NCBI RefSeq assembly: GCF_000378225.1
Contig: NZ_KB905142.1
Span: 186,001 to 250,000, forward strand
Direction: 5' to 3'
Origin: Methylophilus methylotrophus DSM 46235 = ATCC 53528
Lineage (GTDB): Bacteria > Pseudomonadota > Gammaproteobacteria > Burkholderiales > Methylophilaceae
DNA: 64,000 nucleotides
Shown: in pieces, positions 28,223 to 37,407 of the stretch
How positions within the stretch are numbered: position 1 is the first letter of the stretch
How the letters are laid out: every line of letters starts with the position of its first letter
Notes under the pieces: model-generated
Databases searched by the model: none
Told to the model about the DNA's origin: nothing
Seen by the model: the letters and a program-made list of their open reading frames with translations, nothing else
Program-made: the position numbers and the translations under genes

Positions 28223-29461
28223 TTAAGCCATTTGCTTGATGATCTCGTCACCAAATTCAGCGGTGCCTACTTGCGTGGCGCCTTCCATCTGGCTGCTAAA
28301 ATCGCCGGTCACGCGCTTGCTGGCAATCGCTTTGGCGACGCCATTCAATACCAGGTCTGCGGCTTCAACCCAACCCATGTGGCGCAACATCATTTCAGCT
28401 GACAAAATCAGGGAGCTCGGATTAGCCAGATTTTTACCGGCAATTTTAGGTGCGGTGCCATGGGTGGCTTCAAACATGGCAACGGTATCGCTCAAGTTTG
28501 CACCCGGTGCAATGCCGATGCCACCCACTTGTGCGGCCAATGCGTCGCTCATGTAGTCGCCGTTCAGGTTCAGGGCAGCCACGACATCATAATCTTCTGG
28601 ATGCAATAGGATTTCCTGCAGGAAAGCATCTGCAATGCAATCCTTGATCACGATGCCGTTAGGCAGTTTGCACCATGGGCCGCCATCAATCAGTTTTGCA
28701 CCAAACTCTTCTTTGGCCAGCTGGTATCCCCAGTCACGAAAGCCACCTTCGGTGAACTTCATGATGTTGCCCTTGTGGGTGATGGTGACGGATTTGCGGT
28801 TGTTATCAATCGCGTACTGAATCGCTTTGCGGATCAGGCGCTTGCTGCCGTCGATGGAGACTGGCTTGATGCCGATGGAAGAGGCTTCAGGGAAACGGAT
28901 TTTCTTGCGTACACCCATGTCGCTCAGGAAGTTGATGACTTTTTTCACTTCTTCGGTGCCAGCTGCCCATTCGATGCCAGCATAAATGTCTTCAGTGTTT
29001 TCACGGAAAATCACCATGTCGGTTTTTTCCGGGTGTTTAACCGGGCTGGGAACACCAGTGAAGTACTGAATGGGGCGCAGGCAGACATATAAATCCAGTT
29101 CCTGGCGCAAAGTCACATTCAATGAACGGATGCCGCCGCCGACTGGGGTCGTCAATGGACCTTTAATTGAAATCACATAGTCCTTCAATGCCGCCATGGT
29201 TTCGTCAGACAGCCAGGTATCTTTGTCATAGACTGTCGTCGATTTTTCGCCGGCGTAGACTTCCATCCAGGAAATCTTGCGTTTGCCGCCGTAAGCTTTT
29301 TCAACGGCGGTGTCCACCACTTTGATCATGGGCGGCGTAATGTCAACGCCGATACCATCGCCCTCGATAAACGGGATGATAGGTTGGTCGGGAACATTTA
29401 GGGTATTATCAGCATTGACGGTGATTTTGCTGCCAGTGGCGGGCACCTTGATTTTAGACAT
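28223..29461 (-). CDS. icd: Isocitrate dehydrogenase (NADP)
   Basis: Oxidatively decarboxylates isocitrate to 2-oxoglutarate. I start at the ATG giving [13 protein letters not shown] (412 residues) because GGAAAG precedes it by 4 bp. A longer frame exists upstream. Family hallmarks are [20 protein letters not shown] (with the regulatory serine), [12 protein letters not shown], and [19 protein letters not shown]. The first base of its start codon is only 10 bp from the divergent rluE start codon, so each gene's promoter must lie inside the other's coding sequence. The icd-rluE divergent pairing is also found in E. coli. Confidence 0.97.
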   Translation of the reverse strand: MSKIKVPATGSKITVNADNTLNVPDQPIIPFIEGDGIGVDITPPMIKVVDTAVEKAYGGKRKISWMEVYAGEKSTTVYDKDTWLSDETMAALKDYVISIKGPLTTPVGGGIRSLNVTLRQELDLYVCLRPIQYFTGVPSPVKHPEKTDMVIFRENTEDIYAGIEWAAGTEEVKKVINFLSDMGVRKKIRFPEASSIGIKPVSIDGSKRLIRKAIQYAIDNNRKSVTITHKGNIMKFTEGGFRDWGYQLAKEEFGAKLIDGGPWCKLPNGIVIKDCIADAFLQEILLHPEDYDVVAALNLNGDYMSDALAAQVGGIGIAPGANLSDTVAMFEATHGTAPKIAGKNLANPSSLILSAEMMLRHMGWVEAADLVLNGVAKAIASKRVTGDFSSQMEGATQVGTAEFGDEIIKQMA

Positions 29462-29471
29462 AGCACTTTCC

Positions 29472-30023
29472 ATGTTATTACTGTTTAACAAACCCTTTAA
29501 CGTCGTATGCCAGTTTACGGCTCATGAGAAACACGCGACGCTCAAGGACTATATTCCGATTCCCAACGTATATGCTGCCGGGCGGTTAGATACCGATTCT
29601 GAAGGGTTGCTTATTTTAACCGATGACGGCGGATTACAACATCGTTTAAGCCATCCCAAACATAAACAGGTCAAAACCTATTGGGCGCAAGTCGAAGGTG
29701 CTCCTACAGAAGCAGAATTGATGCCATTAAAGCAAGGCGTCGATTTAGGGGATTTTGTCACGCAGCCAGCACAGGTCAAAATCATCGCCGAACCTGACCA
29801 GTTGTGGCAGCGTGAGCCACCCATACGCGAACGCAAAAATATCCCGACGACCTGGCTTGAGATTAAAATCAGTGAAGGCAAGAACCGCCAAGTGCGGCGG
29901 ATGACTGCCCACGTGGGGTTTCCGACCTTGCGCCTGATCCGTTATGCCATTGGGCCTTACACATTGGACGGAATCTTGCTTGGGCAATATCAGGAAGTCA
30001 GTTATAAGAAGGTAATGTCATGA
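29472..30023 (+). CDS. rluE: 23S rRNA pseudouridine synthase, RluE-type
   Basis: Isomerises a uridine in 23S rRNA (U2457 in E. coli). The 183-residue protein begins [15 protein letters not shown] and carries the catalytic-Asp motif [18 protein letters not shown] near residue 36, and [20 protein letters not shown] at the C-terminus, as in the RsuA/RluB/E/F family without an S4 domain. A much longer frame extends upstream over icd, but the KPFNV block sits at the N-terminus of RluE, which supports the ATG at 29472. It overlaps the next gene by 4 bp (ATGA). Confidence 0.9.
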   Translation: MLLLFNKPFNVVCQFTAHEKHATLKDYIPIPNVYAAGRLDTDSEGLLILTDDGGLQHRLSHPKHKQVKTYWAQVEGAPTEAELMPLKQGVDLGDFVTQPAQVKIIAEPDQLWQREPPIRERKNIPTTWLEIKISEGKNRQVRRMTAHVGFPTLRLIRYAIGPYTLDGILLGQYQEVSYKKVMS

Positions 30024-30724
30024 AACAGGTGGTGGTATTCAGGCACGCTTGCTGCGAGGGTGCTGGTTATTTGGGCACTTTTTTAGCGCGGCATGCCATT
30101 CCTTGGTGCGAGGTGCGCATTGATAAAGGCGAGGCCGTGCCTGACTCGGTCGAGGCATATAGTGGCATTGTGTTGATGGGCGGCCCCATGAGTGTCAACG
30201 ATGACCTGCCCTGGATTCCGCCCTTGCTGCAATTAATTCGCCAGGCAGTAGAAAAAGATGTCCCTTTGCTTGGGCACTGCCTGGGAGGGCAGTTAATCAG
30301 CAAGGCGTTGGGCGGTGTGGTGAGTAAAAACCCGGTCAAGGAAATAGGCTGGGGGCAAGTGCAAGTGGTCGATCATCCCGCTGCACGTGACTGGTTTGGT
30401 GACTTGCAAGTGTTTAACAGCTTTCACTGGCATGGCGAAACGTTTTCGGTGCCGCCAGGGGCAACGCATGTGTTATCCAGCGCGTATTGCGTCAACCAGG
30501 CTTATGTCATGGGCAAACATATCGGTTTGCAATGCCATATTGAAATGACGCCGGATATGGTCAAAATCTGGACGGAGCAATGGAAGAACGATATTGCCAC
30601 GTCTGCAGCCAGTCCGGCTGTACAGTCTGCGGATACCATGCTGGCAAAAGTGAACGAGGATTGCGATGTGCTACATGCCGTTGCCGATAGGGTCTACAGC
30701 CGCTGGATACAGGGGCTGGCATAA
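30020..30724 (+). CDS. Class I glutamine amidotransferase-like protein
   Basis: The 234-residue protein is a stand-alone GATase1 domain of the type annotated as GMP synthase-like. The nucleophile is in LLGHCLGGQLIS (about residues 88-99), and the His/Glu pair in LQCHIEMTPDM (about 173-183). VLMGGPMSVND is also typical. No synthetase partner domain is attached. Homologues act on glutamate-linked or unknown amides, so the substrate is unassigned. It is coupled to rluE by a 4-bp overlap and converges on the acyltransferase gene. Confidence 0.85.
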   Translation: MKQVVVFRHACCEGAGYLGTFLARHAIPWCEVRIDKGEAVPDSVEAYSGIVLMGGPMSVNDDLPWIPPLLQLIRQAVEKDVPLLGHCLGGQLISKALGGVVSKNPVKEIGWGQVQVVDHPAARDWFGDLQVFNSFHWHGETFSVPPGATHVLSSAYCVNQAYVMGKHIGLQCHIEMTPDMVKIWTEQWKNDIATSAASPAVQSADTMLAKVNEDCDVLHAVADRVYSRWIQGLA

Positions 30725-30748
30725 TCAAGCCCAGCTCACAATCACCGA

Positions 30749-31621
30749 TTAATCCGCGTGTTCGCTTTGGTGAGGTTGCAGTTTATGCATGGCGTAACGC
30801 CTTTTTTTGTAACGGTTGTATTGCCACAAATACTGTACCGGACATTGTGCAATCTGACGTTCAATTGCCTGGTTAAGCAAGCCGGGGGTATGGATATTGT
30901 CCACTTTGGATAGGTGAATGTGAAAGCCTTCGCCTGCGGCTAATCGTTCGCCAAATGCCATAATCACTGTTGCGCCAGATTTAACCGCCAGTTTGCTCGC
31001 TAGCCCCATGGTATAGGCCGGTTTGCCAAAAAAGTCTGCCCATTCGCCTTCGCCTTTTCTGGGAATCTGGTCGGGTAAAATACCAATCGCTTCTCCACGT
31101 TTTAGGGCTTGCAGCAGTTTTTTAACCCCGGCGGCGTTGGCTGGCGCCAGCGAAACATGGCCTTTTTGCCGCCCCTGTTGCAGTAAGTCTTCCAGCCAAG
31201 TCAGTTTGGGGGGGCGATAGAGCACGGTAATCGGATGTTGACTGCCATAATAAATCGAGGTGATCTCAAAACAGCCCAGATGTGGGGTGAGGAAAATCAG
31301 ACCTTTGCCCACACGTTGTGCTTCCTCTACGAGGTGCCAGCCCGTTGTCGCCTTCACCAGGGGCAGCAAGCCAGATTGCGGAGCGCCCCAGATAAACAGC
31401 GATTCCATCAATGATTTACCAGCCTCGATCCGGCTATGTTTGGCGAGTTGATGAATAGCCGTGATATCTTTGCAGAGACCACTCTGGCGGATGTTCTCGA
31501 TGGCTATGCGGGTGCTTTTTTGATCCAGCCACCAATTCAACCTCCCCAACATAGCGCCCAAGCCTTGGATGTAGCCAAGTGGCAATCTGGAAAGCCATTT
31601 GCAAAAAAGTGCCAACATCAA
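30749..31621 (-). CDS. Lipid A biosynthesis acyltransferase (LpxL/HtrB family)
   Basis: Inner-membrane enzyme adding a secondary acyl chain to Kdo-lipid A or its precursor. The 290-residue protein has an N-terminal hydrophobic anchor and the catalytic HX4E motif as HLGCFE near residue 115. Conserved GEAIGILPDQIPRKGEG and FFGKPAYTMGLASKLA follow. Acyl-chain choice (LpxL or LpxM) cannot be read from sequence. It is monocistronic and converges on the amidotransferase gene. With lptD, lptE and the heptose genes it adds to the LPS content of the window. Confidence 0.9.
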   Translation of the reverse strand: MMLALFCKWLSRLPLGYIQGLGAMLGRLNWWLDQKSTRIAIENIRQSGLCKDITAIHQLAKHSRIEAGKSLMESLFIWGAPQSGLLPLVKATTGWHLVEEAQRVGKGLIFLTPHLGCFEITSIYYGSQHPITVLYRPPKLTWLEDLLQQGRQKGHVSLAPANAAGVKKLLQALKRGEAIGILPDQIPRKGEGEWADFFGKPAYTMGLASKLAVKSGATVIMAFGERLAAGEGFHIHLSKVDNIHTPGLLNQAIERQIAQCPVQYLWQYNRYKKRRYAMHKLQPHQSEHAD

Positions 31622-31965
31622 AAATCTGCCTTGTTGAAAATCTTATTTCGGGTGCATTCTGTTAAAATCCACGCCTTAAACGCATCATATTAACAAATCA
31701 TGGTTTGTTAGCCTGCCATTGATTGATTTATTTTGTAAATAAACGCGACTGATCATGGCAAGGTTTATGAGCGATATTGCTTGGATTAATCGATTTTTGA
31801 GTCTATGCATGAACGCTAATCTTGCCTGGTAGCCTCGCGGGCAAAGCATCATCTTACCAAGTAAACATGACTTATTTATTCATCCCTTATGCTTATAAGC
31901 AACAAGCAACGCTGGTATGTTAATACGCAACATGGCTGCAAAAAACCAGGAATCTTGACGCAAGT
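31622..31965 (+). other. 344-bp intergenic region with several inverted repeats
   Basis: This non-coding interval lies between the divergent acyltransferase and tandem-kinase genes. It holds three inverted repeats: taacaaa/tttgtta just after 31690, tttatt/aataaa near 31730, and ggcaag (31757-31762) pairing with cttgcc (31821-31826), with inner gcg/cgc. A 25-codon frame (31755-31832) overlaps the last one but has no ribosome-binding site. It may be a structured leader of the glycan genes. It resembles no riboswitch I know. Confidence 0.35.
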
Positions 31966-33414
31966 ATGATACTGACGCAATTGACATCTCCTGGCCCACT
32001 GCATCTGTCGATCACGCTGGCAGATCACTCAACCCTGTATTTGGATACGCTGGTCCGTGTGCTCAAAAGCCGTCGTCTGGTTTGCAGAGGGCGTTGGAAC
32101 GGTCAGCCTGTTTATGCGAAGCTCTTTATGGGGAAGGATGCTGCACGTTATGCCCGCCGTGATGCAGGCGGTGCTCAGGCCATGGGGCAGGCGGGGATTC
32201 GCACCCCGGACTTGTTATGGCATGGGACTTTTGATCATCAATCCGATCAGGTCTTTGGTCTTTTATACGCGGAAGTAGCCCATGCGATGGATGCTGAAGC
32301 GGCCTATCTGCAATCTGATGGTGCCTCTCGTTGTCATTTGTTGTGTGCGCTGGTGGAAGTGCTTGCGCGTCAGCATGCGGCAAATCTCTGCCAAACAGAC
32401 TTACATCTGAAGAATTTTTTATTGGCGGATGCCTTGGTATGGGCGATTGATGGAGACGGGATACGGCAGCAATCCATCAGCGTGAAGCAGGCACACATGC
32501 AACTTGCAGAATTGATTGCAAAGTTGCATGCGCTGGACCAGATGCAGATGACGGAAATGTTGCTGCAAACCTACCTCAAAGTTCGTGGCTGGACAGAGAC
32601 TTTGCCAGCTACTCAAGTTCTTGCATGGGCTCGGCAGATGAAAACGCATGAAGTCGAGCGGTTTGTGACGCGTAAACTCTTGCGTAACTGCAGTGACGTG
32701 AGCTGGCACCGAGATTCTCAGTCTGCGCAATCAGTGACCACCGCCGGTGGACTTCACATCACCGATCTACCCGCGCTGGAGGTGGCCATGCATTGTGGTC
32801 AGGTGCTCAAGGCGGGTAATACCTGCACCGTTGTCCATACCCAGTTGCAAGACAGAGCAGTCGTCATTAAGCGGTATAATATCAAGCACTGCTGGCATGC
32901 TTTAAGCCGTGCATGGCGTCCTAGTCGAGCAATGTCTTCCTGGCAGAATGCACATCGCCTGCGATACTATGGCATGCTTACTCCGCAACCACTATTGATG
33001 TATGAGCGCCGCTTTTATGGTCTGCGCGGACGGGCCTATTTTGTGTCTGCCTATAGTCCGTGGCCGGATGCGCAGGCTTTTTTCCAGCAGTGCAGTGATC
33101 CAGGTATGCGCCAGCATGTGATCGAGCAACTGGTCACGCTGTGTTACCAGTGGTTTTTGCTCAGGATTTCGCATGGCGATATGAAGGCCAGCAATTTGCA
33201 GGTAACAGATCAGGGCGAAATCGTGGTCATCGATCTCGATAGCATGCAACAGCACCGCCGCACACAAATGGCCTTACGGGCGCATGCCAAAGATATCCGC
33301 CGCCTGCTGCAAAATTGGCAAGCCGATACTTCCCTGTATAATGCGCTGGTGAAGTCGTTTAGCCTGGTTTATCAGGACCATACGCCACTCAAACTGGCAG
33401 GCATTTCCATTTAG
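31966..33414 (+). CDS. Tandem LPS-kinase-like protein (two kinase domains)
   Basis: The 482-residue soluble protein contains two kinase-fold domains of the WaaP/InaA sugar-kinase type. Domain 1 (about 1-225) has ATP-lysine VYAKLFMG (Lys52), catalytic loop TDLHLKNF (144-151) and metal site IDGDG (161-165). Domain 2 (about 260-482) has VIKRYN (Lys302), HGDMKASN (403-410) and IDLDS (422-426). Both domains keep the catalytic Asp and Asn and so could be active. The likely substrate is a heptose of the LPS core. It starts the plus-strand glycan region, 34 bp before the carbamoyltransferase gene. In Pseudomonas, separate core kinases accompany the homologous carbamoyltransferase. Confidence 0.82.
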   Translation: MILTQLTSPGPLHLSITLADHSTLYLDTLVRVLKSRRLVCRGRWNGQPVYAKLFMGKDAARYARRDAGGAQAMGQAGIRTPDLLWHGTFDHQSDQVFGLLYAEVAHAMDAEAAYLQSDGASRCHLLCALVEVLARQHAANLCQTDLHLKNFLLADALVWAIDGDGIRQQSISVKQAHMQLAELIAKLHALDQMQMTEMLLQTYLKVRGWTETLPATQVLAWARQMKTHEVERFVTRKLLRNCSDVSWHRDSQSAQSVTTAGGLHITDLPALEVAMHCGQVLKAGNTCTVVHTQLQDRAVVIKRYNIKHCWHALSRAWRPSRAMSSWQNAHRLRYYGMLTPQPLLMYERRFYGLRGRAYFVSAYSPWPDAQAFFQQCSDPGMRQHVIEQLVTLCYQWFLLRISHGDMKASNLQVTDQGEIVVIDLDSMQQHRRTQMALRAHAKDIRRLLQNWQADTSLYNALVKSFSLVYQDHTPLKLAGISI

Positions 33415-33448
33415 TTGTTTCCATTAAGATCATTACGCGAGTTTCTGC

Positions 33449-35185
33449 ATGATTGTTTTAGGTTTATCCGGTGCCTTGGGGCATGATGCTTCGGCTGCCA
33501 TTCTGGTGGACGGCAAGATTGTCGCTGCGGCGGAAGAAGAACGTTTTATCCGCGACAAGCACGCCAAAAATCACTGGCCTTATGAAGCTGCCAGATTCTG
33601 TTTGAAGCAGGCAGGCATTACGCCAGACCAAGTGGAGATTGTTGCTTTTCCTTATGGTGAAATCCCGCTGACTTCGGCTGCGCGCTGGCATTACGCCAAA
33701 CGCTACTGGTATGCCCCAGACCGTTCACTGGATGCGATCTTTAACGGAAACCGCCGTTTCCGTCGCAACCGTGACAAATCACTCAAACTCATGGAAGAGC
33801 TTGGGCTGACCAAAGCTAAATATGTGCCGGTTGAGCACCATCTGGCGCATGCATCCAGTGCTTACCACCTGAGCGGGTTCAAGGAAAAAACGGCCATTGT
33901 CGGCATTGATGGCAAGGGGGAGTATGCGACCACCTTTTTTGGCTATGGCGAAAACGGCAAGATTCACAAAATAAAGGAATTCTATGACCCGGATTCTCTG
34001 GGCGGCATGTATGGCGCGATCACGGAATACCTGGGTTTTGAGATGCTTGATGGCGAGTTCAAGGTCATGGGCATGGCGCCCTACGGCGACCCGAACAAAT
34101 ACGACTTAAGCCGTCTGGCTAAATTTGAAAACGGTGAATTGATCATCAACACAGACTATGTGAACGTGGTTGGTTTGCGCCGCTACAAAGAAAACGGTCC
34201 TGATGGAAAATCCAAGGGTTACTACTTCACGCCAAAACTGATTGAGTGGCTAGGACCCAAGCGTGAAGGGGATGAAATCGACGATCCTTATATCCACTAC
34301 GCTGCCAGTGTGCAAAAGCTGCTGGAAGACCTAGCTCTGCAGATGATTGAGTATTATCTGGGCGATATCATCCGTGAGACCGGCAAGATTGTGATGGCGG
34401 GCGGGGTGGCGCTGAATGTGAAGCTGAACCAGCGCATCATTGCCTTACCGCACGTGAAAGAGCTATTTGTGCAGCCAGCCTCAGGCGATAATGGCACCAG
34501 CCTGGGCGCAGCCACGTATGCCGCACACCTGGCGGGCGAAACCATCCATAAAATGGAACATGCCTACCTCGGGCCTGCTTTCACAAATGAAGAATGCATT
34601 GCGGCCTGTGAAGCCCATCCGGCCAAACCTGTTTTTACCCGGGTTGAAGATGGCCCGCGTAAAGCAGCCGAGTTATTGGCGGCAGGCAATCCCCTGGCCT
34701 GGTTCCAGGGCCGCATGGAGTTTGGCCCGCGCGCGCTGGGTTGCCGTAGTATCCTTGGCGACCCAAGCTTTCCTGGGGTCGCTGACCGTATCAATGCGCA
34801 GATCAAATACCGTGAACGCTGGCGGCCATTTTGCCCCAGCATGCTGGATCGCGTGGCTGAAGATATTTTGCAAACAGATCATCCTGCGCCTTACATGACT
34901 TTCACGTTTGACGTGAATCCGGCCTGGAAAGCACGTATTCCAGAAGTGGTACATGAAGACGGGACGGCGCGTGCGCAGATTGTCACCAAGGAAACCAATC
35001 CACGTTATTATGCATTGATTGAGCATTTGGAGCAGTTGCGCGGTAATGGCGTAGTGCTCAATACCTCGCTCAACCGGCGTGGTGAGCCCATGATTTGCAG
35101 TCCCACCGATGCCCTGAACATGTTTTATGGCTGCGATCTCGAATATCTTATGATGGAAGATATTTTAGTCACCAAGTCTGCCTGA
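33449..35185 (+). CDS. Carbamoyltransferase (NodU/CmcH family, WapO-like)
   Basis: Transfers a carbamoyl group, via carbamoyl-adenylate, to a sugar hydroxyl. The 578-residue protein begins MIVLGLSGALGHDASAAILV (Kae1-like ATPase domain) and has EEERFIRDKHAKN, VEHHLAHASSAYH (metal-binding histidines), VMAGGVALNVKLNQ, GRMEFGPRALGCRSILGDP and LNTSLNRRGEP. It is very like the core-oligosaccharide carbamoyltransferase of Pseudomonas (WapO), which modifies O7 of heptose. It follows a tandem kinase gene and ends in its own terminator. Carbamoyl phosphate would come from carAB. The target sugar is an inference. Confidence 0.88.
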   Translation: MIVLGLSGALGHDASAAILVDGKIVAAAEEERFIRDKHAKNHWPYEAARFCLKQAGITPDQVEIVAFPYGEIPLTSAARWHYAKRYWYAPDRSLDAIFNGNRRFRRNRDKSLKLMEELGLTKAKYVPVEHHLAHASSAYHLSGFKEKTAIVGIDGKGEYATTFFGYGENGKIHKIKEFYDPDSLGGMYGAITEYLGFEMLDGEFKVMGMAPYGDPNKYDLSRLAKFENGELIINTDYVNVVGLRRYKENGPDGKSKGYYFTPKLIEWLGPKREGDEIDDPYIHYAASVQKLLEDLALQMIEYYLGDIIRETGKIVMAGGVALNVKLNQRIIALPHVKELFVQPASGDNGTSLGAATYAAHLAGETIHKMEHAYLGPAFTNEECIAACEAHPAKPVFTRVEDGPRKAAELLAAGNPLAWFQGRMEFGPRALGCRSILGDPSFPGVADRINAQIKYRERWRPFCPSMLDRVAEDILQTDHPAPYMTFTFDVNPAWKARIPEVVHEDGTARAQIVTKETNPRYYALIEHLEQLRGNGVVLNTSLNRRGEPMICSPTDALNMFYGCDLEYLMMEDILVTKSA

Positions 35186-35186
35186 A

Positions 35187-35221
35187 AACCAGCCTGAAGC
35201 ACACCGCTTCAGGCTGGTTTA
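35187..35221 (+). terminator. Terminator after the carbamoyltransferase gene
   Basis: A perfect 14-bp stem (aaccagcctgaagc / gcttcaggctggtt) with a 5-nt loop starts just after the stop codon. The T-run is short, so termination may be moderate. Confidence 0.75.
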
Positions 35222-35443
35222 CCTAAACAGTGTGTATTGTTTTAAGTCATTGAATCCTCTAAAAAAACAATCAAATCTGGTAATTCAGTTTGACGTCTTG
35301 CACCAGTTTGGCGATAATCGCAGGTAGGGAACCTGTTTGGATTCATATATATTACGACCCTAAACTGTGACTAAATAGCAAGTTCAAAGCAGTTCATCTA
35401 GGATAGTTCATCAGGTAGTTAAAACACAGTTGAGCGATAGTCA

Positions 35444-37258
35444 ATGAAACAATCTCACATTGAAGTAACAGAACGCATCATCGAGCGTAGCCGTCCGACA
35501 CGTAAGGCGTATTTGCAGCGTATTGATGATTACCTGAACCGCGAAAAGGGCCCGGATCGTCTGGGCTGCGCCAACGTGGCGCACGCATTTGCGGCTATGC
35601 CACAGAACGACAAGTTCAAGATTTACGCCGAAAAGCCTACCCATGTGGGTATCGTCACCGCGTACAACGAAATGCTGTCTGCGCATCAGCCATATGTCAA
35701 TTATCCAGACATTATCCGTGATGAAGCACGCAAGCATGGTGCCACTGTGCAGGTTGCTGGTGGTGTGCCAGCCATGTGCGACGGCATTACCCAGGGTGAG
35801 CCAGGCATGGAGTTGAGTCTGTTCAGCCGCGATACCATTGCCATGAGTACTGCTGTGGCTTTATCTCATGATGTATTTGACGCTGCATTACTGTTGGGCG
35901 TGTGTGACAAGATTGTGCCGGGGCTGCTGATTGGTGCCTTGCACTTTGGCCATTTGCCTTGTGTGTTTGTCCCCGCTGGGCCGATGAGCACCGGCATTGA
36001 TAACACCTCCAAATCCAAAGTACGCGAAAAATACGCGCAAGGTCTGTGTGACCGTGATGAATTGCTAGCAAGTGAGTCAGCGGCATATCACGGCGCAGGT
36101 ACTTGCACCTTCTACGGAACAGCCAACAGTAACCAGATGCTGCTGGAAGCCATGGGTCTGCATGTGCCAGGAGCAGCGTTTATTCACCCGCATGATGGCA
36201 TGCGTGAGGACTTGACCCGTGAGGCTGTGCGCTTGGTATTGCAAAATGCCAAGAAAGACAAATTTGTGCCGATTGGCCGACTGGTAGATGAGCACGTGAT
36301 TGTGAATGCCATGGTGGCCTTGCTGGCTACCGGTGGTTCTACCAATCATTTGATCCACTGGGTAGCAGTCGCCCGTGCAGCCGGTATCATCATTGACTGG
36401 ACTGATTTCCACTACCTGGCAAAAGCCACACCGTTACTGGCAAGTGTGTATCCTAACGGTAAGGCTGACGTCAACGAGTTCCAGACCGCTGGAGGTCCTG
36501 GTTTTGTGATCCGTGAACTGATTGAGGGGGGCTACATGTACCCTGATGTCTACACTGTTGATGGTGGCGATTTACGTTCTTATGGCAAAAAACCTGAAAA
36601 AGAAGGTGACAAGCTGGTCTGGAAGGACTACCCGGCAGAAAGCGGTGACGAAACCATCGTCCGTACCGCAGCACATCCGTTCAATGAGTCAGGTGGCCTG
36701 CGTTTGCTTAAAGGTAATTTAGGCCGTAGCGTGATCAAGATTTCTGCGGTGCCAGAAGACCGTCATATTATTGAAGCGCCTGCGATTGTGTTTGATGCAC
36801 AGGAAGAGCTGCTGGCAGCCTTCGACCGTGGTGAGCTGGAAAAAGACTTTGTTGCCGTGGTGCGTTTCCAGGGCCCTAAAGCCAATGGTATGCCAGAGCT
36901 GCATAAACTGACACCACCGCTGGCTGTATTGCAGAACAAGGGTTTCCGCGTAGCGATTGTGACAGATGGACGTATGAGTGGCGCTTCCGGCAAGATCCCG
37001 GCAGCAATTCACTTGAGTCCTGAAGCAAGCGCTGGAGGCCCCATTGCGAAAATCCGCAACGGCGACATTATCCGCTTGAATGGTACCGTCGGTCAGTTGA
37101 ATGTGCTGGTTGATGAAGACACCTGGGCTGAGCGCGAGGCTGAAGAGTTAAGCGATGCCAAGCGTCATTACAACGCACATGGCTTGGGCCGTGAGTTGTT
37201 TGGTGGCATGCGCAGGAATGTGTTGTCAGCCGAAGAGGGCGCAGTTACTTGGCTGTAA
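35444..37258 (+). CDS. edd: Phosphogluconate dehydratase
   Basis: Entner-Doudoroff enzyme converting 6-phosphogluconate to KDPG (cytosol). The 604-residue protein has the iron-sulfur cysteines in [21 protein letters not shown] and [15 protein letters not shown], and the C-terminal [18 protein letters not shown] block of the IlvD/Edd family. The length favours Edd over dihydroxy-acid dehydratase. eda follows 149 bp later. In ribulose-monophosphate methylotrophs the edd-eda pair splits hexose formed from formaldehyde. No strong ribosome-binding site precedes the ATG. The pair splits the glycan region. Confidence 0.97.
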   Translation: MKQSHIEVTERIIERSRPTRKAYLQRIDDYLNREKGPDRLGCANVAHAFAAMPQNDKFKIYAEKPTHVGIVTAYNEMLSAHQPYVNYPDIIRDEARKHGATVQVAGGVPAMCDGITQGEPGMELSLFSRDTIAMSTAVALSHDVFDAALLLGVCDKIVPGLLIGALHFGHLPCVFVPAGPMSTGIDNTSKSKVREKYAQGLCDRDELLASESAAYHGAGTCTFYGTANSNQMLLEAMGLHVPGAAFIHPHDGMREDLTREAVRLVLQNAKKDKFVPIGRLVDEHVIVNAMVALLATGGSTNHLIHWVAVARAAGIIIDWTDFHYLAKATPLLASVYPNGKADVNEFQTAGGPGFVIRELIEGGYMYPDVYTVDGGDLRSYGKKPEKEGDKLVWKDYPAESGDETIVRTAAHPFNESGGLRLLKGNLGRSVIKISAVPEDRHIIEAPAIVFDAQEELLAAFDRGELEKDFVAVVRFQGPKANGMPELHKLTPPLAVLQNKGFRVAIVTDGRMSGASGKIPAAIHLSPEASAGGPIAKIRNGDIIRLNGTVGQLNVLVDEDTWAEREAEELSDAKRHYNAHGLGRELFGGMRRNVLSAEEGAVTWL

Positions 37259-37261
37259 ATT

Positions 37262-37350
37262 AAAATGGCGTCGCAATACTGCGTTACAGTTCGCTTGCCG
37301 TACTTAATGTACTGTCTGAGCCCCTGTGCCTTGTCTTGCTTAGCCATTTG
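37262..37350. repeat. Repeat-like element between edd and eda
   Basis: The spacer holds a GTAC palindrome (gtacttaatgtac at 37300-37312) flanked by CGC-rich arms (gtcgcaatactgcgttacagttcgc). It ends with two copies of the sequence around aaatggc in opposite orientation (aaatggc at 37263 and gccattt near 37345), so the whole unit is an imperfect inverted repeat of about 85 bp. This form suggests a small non-autonomous repeat. A distantly similar spacer is at 1000-1180. Confidence 0.45.
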
Positions 37351-37407
37351 AATTTACTGTAAAGGTTTTTTGAACAGATTTTTAATTGTTAGGTTAATAC
37401 TTACAAC

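Noticed and set aside
31755-31832. 25-codon frame upstream of the tandem kinase gene as a leader peptide
   Set aside because: It has no ribosome-binding site and no run of regulatory codons. It is described only within the intergenic entry.
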